A stretch of DNA of 9,455 nt from Deltaproteobacteria bacterium (GTDB lineage: Bacteria; Desulfobacterota; G020345765): the NCBI GenBank assembly GCA_030616835.1, contig JAUWWP010000077.1, positions 1 through 9,455 on the forward strand, read 5' to 3'. The notes beneath the pieces were generated by a model. It was given only the letters and a program-made list of their open reading frames with translations. It was not told the origin of the DNA and searched no databases. The position numbers were made by a program, and so were the translations under genes. The stretch's first letter is position 1. Every line of letters begins with the position of its first letter. Positions 6,160 to 9,455 of the stretch are shown here, piece after piece.

Positions 6160-6684
6160 ATGTCAATCTTTGATAGGAGTATAAAGGTCGAGGTTGAGTG
6201 GATGGAAGAGGGTAAATTCGGGGTAACCGGACATCTGAGTGACACCTACCATGAGATTAAACTGGATGCCGAGTTCTCTCATCCTAAATTAGAGATCCTC
6301 TCCGTTAAGGCGGAGTTCATCCGGCGTCCCCACCAGGAGTGCTTACCGGCCTTAGAAAATCTTGAAAGGTTAATAGGAATCAGGGTTAAAGGGGATTTTT
6401 ATCAGCGGATACAGGAGTCGGTGGGCGGGGCAGCGGGTTGTGCCCACCTTAATAGCCTCTTCTACGAGATGGGGCAGGCAGTAGTTCAGGGCCGGTTTGC
6501 TAAAAGTGATGAGTTAATTGAAGACCTTGAAGTTAAGCTGCCCCGGGAAAAGTGGACAAAGCTCTGGCTTCAAATGATGCCCGGAATGAGAAATACCTGT
6601 ATCGCCTGGTCTGATGAGAGCCCGATGATAAAGAAGGCAGATGAGACGAAATTAGAGGACATCAATATTATTAAATCCCAATGA
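6160..6684 (+). CDS. DUF2889 family protein
   Basis: Conserved protein of unknown function, 174 residues. Family marks are an N-terminal beta-rich region with GKFGVTGHLSDTYHEIKL at 18-35, Cys61 in HQECLPAL, LIGIRVKGDF at 71-80 and VGGAAGCAHLNSLFYEMGQAVVQ at 88-110. The Cys94/His96 pair of the last motif and Cys61 could bind a metal, but this is not established. AGGAGG lies just before the ATG, the best ribosome-binding site in the window. It follows the SDR gene at 72 nt and may be co-transcribed. The last seven residues (INIIKSQ, 168-174) and the stop lie within a 7-nt repeat array that continues downstream, so the C-terminus appears to have been set by repeat DNA. Confidence 0.85.
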   Translation: MSIFDRSIKVEVEWMEEGKFGVTGHLSDTYHEIKLDAEFSHPKLEILSVKAEFIRRPHQECLPALENLERLIGIRVKGDFYQRIQESVGGAAGCAHLNSLFYEMGQAVVQGRFAKSDELIEDLEVKLPREKWTKLWLQMMPGMRNTCIAWSDESPMIKKADETKLEDINIIKSQ

Positions 6685-6716
6685 CCAAATCCCAAATCCC
6701 AATAATCAATAAATAT
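6661..6716. repeat. 7-nt repeat array across the DUF2889 stop codon
   Basis: In register from 6661 the units are ATCAATA, TTATTAA, ATCCCAA, TGACCAA, ATCCCAA, ATCCCAA, TAATCAA, TAAATAT. Eight diverged units share AA at the end of most copies. The fourth unit supplies the TGA stop of the upstream gene. Confidence 0.75.
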
Positions 6717-6774
6717 TTTTTATTTTCAAATGGGACTTTTCATGATTCTGTGTGGATAGAATGAGATTGGATTT

Positions 6775-6813
6775 CCCTCTCCCCTTTTGTGGGTGTATAG
6801 ACCGGGGAGAGGG
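6775..6813. repeat. REP-like hairpin with perfect 10-bp stem
   Basis: CCCTCTCCCC (6775-6784) and its exact complement GGGGAGAGGG (6804-6813) enclose a 19-nt loop. The arm sequence is that of a widespread bacterial intergenic repeat type. There is no T-run after either arm, so an intrinsic terminator is less likely, although it lies between convergent genes. Confidence 0.65.
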
Positions 6814-6823
6814 TTAGAGCTTG

Positions 6824-6856
6824 CCCTGAGCCCCGATGGGCATCGAGGTTGAAGGG
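6824..6856. repeat. Second REP-like imperfect hairpin
   Basis: CGATG (6834-6838), GG, CATCG (6841-6845) forms a tight core. Outer CCCT and AGGG (6824-6827, 6853-6856) pair around an internal bulge. The CCCTGAGC...GAAGGGG outline resembles a REP-like repeat common in environmental genomes. It follows 11 nt after the hairpin at 6775-6813. Confidence 0.5.
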
Positions 6857-6889
6857 GTGGAGCGAATATCTTATGGAGCCCAGAAAATC

Positions 6890-6979
6890 TGGTGCCCGGA
6901 GCCGGAATCGAACCGGCACGGATTGGAAAAATCCGAGGGATTTTAAGTCCCTTGTGTCTACCTATTCCACCACCCGGGC
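6890..6979 (-). tRNA. tRNA-Leu (anticodon UAA)
   Basis: A class II tRNA of 90 nt including an encoded CCA (6890-6892). The acceptor GCCCGGG pairs with TCCGGGC, leaving discriminator A. The anticodon stem AGGGA/TCCCT encloses loop CTTAAAA with TAA as anticodon. The long variable arm CGGATT-TTTCC-AATCCG is perfectly paired, as expected for leucine. The T arm is GCCGG-TTCGATT-CCGGC. It reads UUA and, by wobble, UUG codons. It has its own upstream promoter on the minus strand. Confidence 0.96.
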
Positions 6980-6990
6980 ACGGTAATAAT

Positions 6991-7030
6991 CTTCCCCCTG
7001 CTATCCCCTGCTACTCCTTGCTATTCCCTT
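6991..7030. repeat. 10-nt tandem repeat in the tRNA-Leu leader
   Basis: Four units of 10 nt: CTTCCCCCTG, CTATCCCCTG, CTACTCCTTG, CTATTCCCTT. They lie between the tRNA promoter and the mature 5' end, so they would be transcribed in the precursor and removed by RNase P. Confidence 0.7.
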
Positions 7031-7036
7031 AATCTA

Positions 7037-7065
7037 ATATTACTCACCCCACCAGAAATTGTCAA
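7037..7065 (-). promoter_or_regulatory. Sigma-70 promoter of tRNA-Leu
   Basis: On the minus strand, perfect TTGACA (7060-7065), a 17-nt spacer, then TAATAT (7037-7042). Transcription would start near 7030 and give a precursor leader of about 50 nt before the tRNA. Confidence 0.7.
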
Positions 7066-7116
7066 GCCGATGTCCCCTTTGGCCTCCCAAACGCAATAAA
7101 AAAAGGATTGTGTCCC

Positions 7117-7144
7117 CGGAATTATCCGCACGGAATTATCCGCA
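7117..7144. repeat. Perfect 14-bp tandem duplication
   Basis: CGGAATTATCCGCA occurs twice with no gap (7117-7130, 7131-7144). Together with the preceding TCCC the first copy gives TCCCCGGAATTATCC (7113-7127), which recurs at 7609-7623 on the far side of the DUF433 gene. Confidence 0.9.
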
Positions 7145-7149
7145 AAAAT

Positions 7150-7178
7150 TTGAAAAAATCGGCCAAATAGAATAAAAT
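7150..7178 (+). promoter_or_regulatory. Sigma-70 promoter of the DUF433 gene
   Basis: TTGAAA (7150-7155), 17-nt spacer, TAAAAT (7173-7178): five of six matches in each box and ideal spacing. It begins 6 nt after the tandem duplication and would give a leader of about 140 nt. Confidence 0.6.
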
Positions 7179-7248
7179 AAGGTAGTCTGAAAAAAGAGAT
7201 TGAGATAACCTTAGATAAGGAAAAGAGAGGGAGAAGTAGGGGAGATAG

Positions 7249-7311
7249 ATGGCTATTTCCTATTTCCCCGGAGGTGCCTTGGATAGTGATTTTGAAATCA
7301 AATTAGTATAA
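7249..7311 (+). CDS. Possible 20-codon leader ORF upstream of DUF433
   Basis: ATG at 7249-7251 is preceded by GGGGAG and opens 20 codons (MAISYFPGGALDSDFEIKLV). The TAA at 7309-7311 abuts the GGAGG of the next gene, whose ATG is 14 nt further on. The close fit suggests translational coupling or a leader peptide. The peptide matches nothing I recognise, and an ORF of this size can occur by chance. Confidence 0.35.
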   Translation: MAISYFPGGALDSDFEIKLV

Positions 7312-7325
7312 GGAGGAAAGAAATT

Positions 7326-7571
7326 ATGAAAGAATTAGACCGAATAACTGTTGACCCTGAAGTTTGCCTTGGTCAACCCACTATTCGAGGGATGAGGATA
7401 ACGGTTTCAATTGTCCTTAAACAGCTTGCTAATGGAATGAAAGTAACCGAAATATTGAAAGCATATCCAGAGCTTGAAGAAGAGGACATCGTTCAGGCCA
7501 TGAAATATGCAGCCTGGCTTTCTCCCGAAAAGGCAAAGGTCATCCCTCTAAAAGGAGTTGCGGATGCCTAA
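7326..7571 (+). CDS. DUF433 family protein (VapB-like antitoxin)
   Basis: Small protein of 81 residues in the DUF433 family, which usually forms the antitoxin half of a pair with a DUF5615 (PIN-like) toxin. The family signature GQPTIRGMRITV is at 16-27 (typical form GkPvirGtRipV). TEILKAYPELEEEDIVQAMKYAA at 41-63 is the helix-turn-helix-like DNA-binding part. AAGGAGG upstream of the ATG is a strong ribosome-binding site. It has a good promoter at 7150-7178 and a possible leader ORF. The expected toxin gene is missing: an overlapping ATG opens only 10 codons before a stop. It therefore appears to be an orphan antitoxin left after deletion, flanked by repeats. Confidence 0.9.
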   Translation: MKELDRITVDPEVCLGQPTIRGMRITVSIVLKQLANGMKVTEILKAYPELEEEDIVQAMKYAAWLSPEKAKVIPLKGVADA

Positions 7572-7596
7572 GCTTGAATTTCTTGCACAATATTAA
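7564..7596 (+). pseudogene. Stump of a DUF5615-like toxin gene
   Basis: ATG 7564-7566 overlaps the last codons of the DUF433 gene, as in intact DUF433-DUF5615 operons. It encodes MPKLEFLAQY and then stops at TAA 7594-7596. The start resembles the hydrophobic xxFLAD beginning of DUF5615 proteins. The gene then runs into AT-rich DNA and the repeat at 7609. Ten codons are too few for firm family assignment; position is the main argument. Confidence 0.4.
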
Positions 7597-7608
7597 ATAA
7601 GTATTATA

Positions 7609-7623
7609 TCCCCGGAATTATCC
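7609..7623. repeat. Right copy of the 15-nt repeat flanking DUF433
   Basis: TCCCCGGAATTATCC, identical to 7113-7127 and in the same orientation. The two copies lie 496 bp apart, with the DUF433 promoter, leader ORF, gene and toxin stump between them. Confidence 0.75.
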
Positions 7624-7665
7624 CTAGGAGAAAATGGCCCTGCCCCCTTTTCTCACAAACCGTTT

Positions 7666-7777
7666 AATAATTGTAGTATTGCAAGACCTGACTCCATGAC
7701 TCCCTGGAGAGCAAAAAGGGGACGTTGGTGGCATATTGACATTTCAATTATAGATAAAATGAATGAAAAAGGGGACG
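7666..7777. repeat. Gene-free repeat stretch with GGGGAC-core motifs
   Basis: I see no gene in 7597-7861. AAAAAGGGGACG occurs at 7713-7724 and again at 7766-7777. AGACCTGACTCC at 7684-7695 (GGAGTCAGGTCT on the other strand) and a 5-bp hairpin CTCCA/TGGAG (7692-7709) precede them. Reverse-oriented TGTCCCC copies occur at 7071-7077 and 7111-7117. Such cores resemble sequences I associate with the flanks of REP-associated transposases (RAYT), but no transposase gene is present here. Confidence 0.5.
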
Positions 7778-7805
7778 GTGTTCCATTAGTTCCATAACTA
7801 AATTT

Positions 7806-7836
7806 GGGCTCAGGACAAGGAAGGATGAACGAGCCC
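7806..7836. repeat. Short inverted repeat, REP-like
   Basis: GGGCTC (7806-7811) pairs exactly with GAGCCC (7831-7836) across a 19-nt loop containing CAGGACAAGG and GGATGAACGAG. The sequence resembles a diverged member of the same repeat type seen at 6824-6856. No T-run follows. Confidence 0.4.
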
Positions 7837-7861
7837 CAGCTACCTGTTTACACCTAATAAT

Positions 7862-8026
7862 TTACCAAAAAAAGAATGTATAAATCTTTATCATTGCCAA
7901 TATTGCCACTATTGCAATCCCTACCAACCCCAATATTAGCAATATGAGACTTATCCCACTCTTCATGATCTTCACAAGACTATAACGCCCTTGTTTATCT
8001 TCCTGGTTATTGTCCTTATTGTTCAT
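7862..8026 (-). CDS. Small single-span membrane protein (54 aa)
   Basis: ATG 8024-8026 preceded by AAAGGAG at 6 nt opens 54 codons to TAA 7862-7864. Residues 1-16 are polar and charged (MNNKDNNQEDKQGRYS). Residues 25-46 form one strongly hydrophobic helix (ISLILLILGLVGIAIVAILAMI). The tail is KIYTFFFW. Lys/Arg flank the helix on both sides, so topology is not decided by charge alone. It follows the FHA gene by 43 nt on the same strand and probably shares its transcript. I recognise no family. The strong ribosome-binding site and clean membrane helix make it a credible gene, overlooked by usual length cut-offs. Confidence 0.7.
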   Translation of the reverse strand: MNNKDNNQEDKQGRYSLVKIMKSGISLILLILGLVGIAIVAILAMIKIYTFFFW

Positions 8027-8069
8027 AAAACACTCCTTTCGGACATCTCTGAAAAATAAAAACCTTTAT

Positions 8070-8531
8070 TTATGCGGGCTTCGGCGATCGAGTTTTTGAA
8101 AAATCACCATTCTCGGTCACCCTGTTGAGACCAGACCCCTTGTTTCCCTTGTTCACCTGAGTCTCTTCCCTTTCATCCTCGAGGATTAACTGAACCAGGC
8201 AACTGCCCAGTTGAAATTTATCCCCATGATTTATAACAATTTCATCTATCCGGGAACCACCGAAGAAAGTTCCATTGGTGCTCTTTAGATCTTTAAGAAT
8301 ATACTTTCCATTATGATACCTGATCAAGGCATGACGGCGGGAAACCGTAGAATTGGCGATGACAAATTCTGCCATCTTATCCCGGCCCAGAACTGAGGGA
8401 TTAGCAGTAAGTTCCTGTTTCTTGCCCATCTCGGGACCGCTCAGGATTATTACCGAGGCCTTCTTGCCCTTGGGCAGCTCTAATTTTTGCTTCTTGAAAC
8501 TAACTGCGGTTATGTCTTTATCTGCCGTCAT
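8070..8531 (-). CDS. FHA domain protein
   Basis: Phosphothreonine-peptide reader of 153 residues. The FHA domain spans about 26-118: VLGRD with Gly49-Arg50, the SxxH site Ser64-Arg-Arg-His67, NGKYILKDLKSTNGTFF with Asn86-Gly87, and GDKFQLGS closing the beta sandwich. The key phosphate-binding residues are all present, so binding should be functional. Residues 1-25 are short, basic and probably disordered. The tail from 126 (NKGNKGSGLNRVTENGDFSKTRSPKPA) is outside the domain, and its DNA contains a 9-nt repeat and a motif shared with the intergenic repeats near 7684. There is no membrane segment, catalytic domain or kinase next to it. The gene lies 24 nt after the HTH-repeat gene and 43 nt before the small membrane protein. 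Its Shine-Dalgarno is weak, suggesting coupled translation. Confidence 0.92.
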   Translation of the reverse strand: MTADKDITAVSFKKQKLELPKGKKASVIILSGPEMGKKQELTANPSVLGRDKMAEFVIANSTVSRRHALIRYHNGKYILKDLKSTNGTFFGGSRIDEIVINHGDKFQLGSCLVQLILEDEREETQVNKGNKGSGLNRVTENGDFSKTRSPKPA

Positions 8532-8555
8532 ATCTTAGAATCCAGTTTGATTTTT

Positions 8556-8984
8556 TCACTCTCTCCCTATCGGCGGATTATTTAACCTTTTCCTTTTACG
8601 CCGGGCTGTGCCTTCACCCATCCCGAATTTTATTGCCAACTCCTTATCCGTAATCTTCCCCAATAAGGCCAGCATTTTCTTTGTCCAGACAATCCGGTTT
8701 TGCTCTTTGAAAGGAGGTATCCCTAATCTTTTTCTTTCCTCCTGGAGTCTGGTGTAAGAAACGCCATATTTCTTAGCCAATGAGCGATCTGACTCCTTTC
8801 CCAGCCGCTTGACTATTTGGGGAGATAGTTTAATCGCTTTTGGAAAAAGAGGAATACCTAACTCATTTCTCTTTTTGAAAACTGATGATGGTGCAATCTT
8901 CCATTTCCTTACCAGGTACTTATCGGGAAACTTCCCCAGATCAGATAGCATTCTTTTTGTCCATTTTATCTTGGGTTTTGGCAA
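8556..8984 (-). CDS. Basic protein with three HTH-like repeats
   Basis: Protein of 142 residues made almost entirely of three diverged units at about 7-47, 52-92 and 99-139. Each follows the plan W/L-T/S-x-x-(hydrophobic)-x-x-LGK-x-x-D-x-x-LA-x-K-(F/Y)-G, then a basic helix ending RLGIPPF (KRNELGIPLF, RKRLGIPPF, RKRLNNPPI). The pattern resembles a homeodomain/Myb-like helix-turn-helix, with the Arg/Lys-rich third helix as recognition helix. It is very basic, fitting DNA binding. The start is TTG 8982-8984, supported by GGAGGAG 4 nt upstream; no in-frame ATG exists nearby. It lies 56 nt downstream of the deacetylase gene. Family name unknown; DNA binding is inferred. Confidence 0.75.
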   Translation of the reverse strand: MPKPKIKWTKRMLSDLGKFPDKYLVRKWKIAPSSVFKKRNELGIPLFPKAIKLSPQIVKRLGKESDRSLAKKYGVSYTRLQEERKRLGIPPFKEQNRIVWTKKMLALLGKITDKELAIKFGMGEGTARRKRKRLNNPPIGRE

Positions 8985-8988
8985 AATA

Positions 8989-8995
8989 CTCCTCC
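8989..8995 (-). promoter_or_regulatory. Ribosome-binding site deciding a TTG start
   Basis: GGAGGAG on the minus strand, 4 nt before TTG 8982-8984. With no in-frame ATG before the first repeat, this site supports the TTG as the real start of the HTH-repeat protein. Confidence 0.65.
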
Positions 8996-9038
8996 AAACT
9001 TTTTATCTCCACACATTTGAAAATTTAATTCTGTCAAA

Positions 9039-9058
9039 TCTCAGACTCGGGTCTGAGA
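9039..9058 (-). terminator. Hairpin over the stop codon of the deacetylase gene
   Basis: TCTCAGAC (9039-9046) and GTCTGAGA (9051-9058) form a perfect 8-bp stem with a 4-nt loop. The stem contains the gene's last codons and TGA stop (9041-9043). Only three T's follow on the minus strand, so it is at best a weak terminator. It may instead reduce or process the transcript between the deacetylase and the HTH-repeat gene. A TTGACA just after it (9030-9035) has no good -10 at the right distance. Confidence 0.45.
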
Positions 9059-9455
9059 AAGCAGTTCCATAGCCGCCTTAACGGTGTTAGCATGAATAAG
9101 CACGGTGTCTTCGAGCTTGACCGCATACCCTCCTCCCATCACCACCACAGTGGGGATTCCCCGGGACACTGCCTCTCCAATAACGAATTTGTCTCGTGCA
9201 TTTAATCCGGGAATGCTCAGGGATAAGCTACCGAGCTGATCATTCTGGTAGGTATCAGCACCTGCAACATAGAGGATCAACTCAGGACGGGACTCTTCGA
9301 TTATCTTGGGAATATTACTTTGCAGATGGCCCAGATACTCTTTATCACCAATGCTATCCGTTAATCCAATATCCAGACTGCTCTTTTCTTTAGGGAAAGG
9401 ATAGATATGCTCCTGGTGGATAGAGAAAGTGAATACATTCTTGTCTTCGGCAAAG
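9041..9455 (-). CDS. Histone deacetylase / AcuC family enzyme, C-terminal part
   Basis: Zinc-dependent deacetylase/amidohydrolase of the arginase-deacetylase fold. Only the last 137 residues are present; the frame stays open to the window edge, so the start lies outside. It reads VFTFSIHQEHIYPFP, then LDIGLTDSIGDKEYL, then ILYVAGADTYQNDQLGSLSLS, where the Asp of AGAD corresponds to the third zinc ligand. VVVMGGGYA follows, with the Gly-rich turn and the transition-state Tyr. These residues argue for an active enzyme. The overall pattern is nearer to the bacterial AcuC/class IV (HDAC11-like) branch than to the polyamine or PhaZ branches. The substrate may be an acetyl-lysine, acetylpolyamine or other amide. 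It leads the co-directional set with the HTH-repeat, FHA and membrane-protein genes. Confidence 0.9.
   Translation of the reverse strand, partial: FAEDKNVFTFSIHQEHIYPFPKEKSSLDIGLTDSIGDKEYLGHLQSNIPKIIEESRPELILYVAGADTYQNDQLGSLSLSIPGLNARDKFVIGEAVSRGIPTVVVMGGGYAVKLEDTVLIHANTVKAAMELLSQTRV

Noticed and set aside
6880..6892. Hairpin CCAGA-AAA-TCTGG at the tRNA 3' end
   Set aside because: Five base pairs overlapping the CCA end; most likely chance, and no T-run supports termination.
6661..7144. CRISPR array suggested by many short repeats
   Set aside because: Units are 7, 10 or 14 nt and contiguous, with no spacers of constant length, and no cas gene is present.
7666..7861. Transposase or RAYT gene expected from the GGGGAC-core motifs
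   Set aside because: No ORF of suitable length or any transposase motif is present; only repeat-type sequence can be seen.
9041..9280. Short 79-codon gene starting at TTG 9278-9280
   Set aside because: The frame stays open upstream to the window edge and encodes conserved deacetylase-family sequence, so this is an internal codon of a larger gene.
1..9455. Complete new anti-phage defence system
   Set aside because: The MNT-HEPN and DUF433 pieces are TA-type but broken or orphaned, and no nuclease, helicase, NTPase or effector cluster is present.

Overview
The window looks like a fragment of an uncultured, moderately AT-rich bacterium. It carries sugar-nucleotide genes, two toxin-antitoxin-type loci and an encoded-CCA tRNA. 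Many short tandem repeats (periods 7, 9, 10 and 14 nt) and REP-like hairpins fill the gaps and in places run into coding sequence. That repeat style recalls metagenome-assembled candidate-phylum genomes (Omnitrophota/Desantisbacteria-like), but no gene here fixes the taxonomy and I leave it open.

Left block (1-4140, minus strand): an envelope-polysaccharide locus. It reads, in transcription order, a MarR/EPS-type winged-helix regulator with an extra Rossmann-like domain (3431-4060), GDP-mannose 4,6-dehydratase gmd (2225-3277), a MNT-HEPN pair of which the HEPN gene is frameshifted (1337-2133), and UDP-GlcNAc 2-epimerase wecB (12-1199). The regulator has a near-ideal promoter whose -10 falls inside a perfect 23-bp palindrome, which suggests autoregulation. 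Repeats of similar sequence lie on both sides of the MNT-HEPN pair. wecB carries three low-complexity loop segments, one encoded by three perfect 7-nt repeats.

Middle block (4190-6720, plus strand): a TPR-containing protein of unknown function (4252-4986), an extended SDR of the 3-beta-HSD/NSDHL type (5083-6087) and a DUF2889 protein (6160-6684). The last seven codons and the stop of the DUF2889 gene lie inside a 7-nt repeat array.

Repeat-rich block (6685-7861): REP-like hairpins, tRNA-Leu(UAA) on the minus strand with its own promoter, and a DUF433 antitoxin gene (7326-7571). The DUF433 gene has a promoter, a 20-codon leader ORF and the stump of a partner gene cut off after 10 codons. Two copies of a 15-nt repeat and several GGGGAC-core motifs surround it.

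Right block (7862-9455, minus strand): a co-directional set, in transcription order, of a zinc-type histone-deacetylase-family enzyme (5' end outside the window), a small basic protein made of three HTH-like repeats, an FHA-domain phosphothreonine reader and a 54-residue single-span membrane protein. I know of no described system with this combination. It is the most plausible candidate here for something undescribed, but only the gene adjacency supports that.
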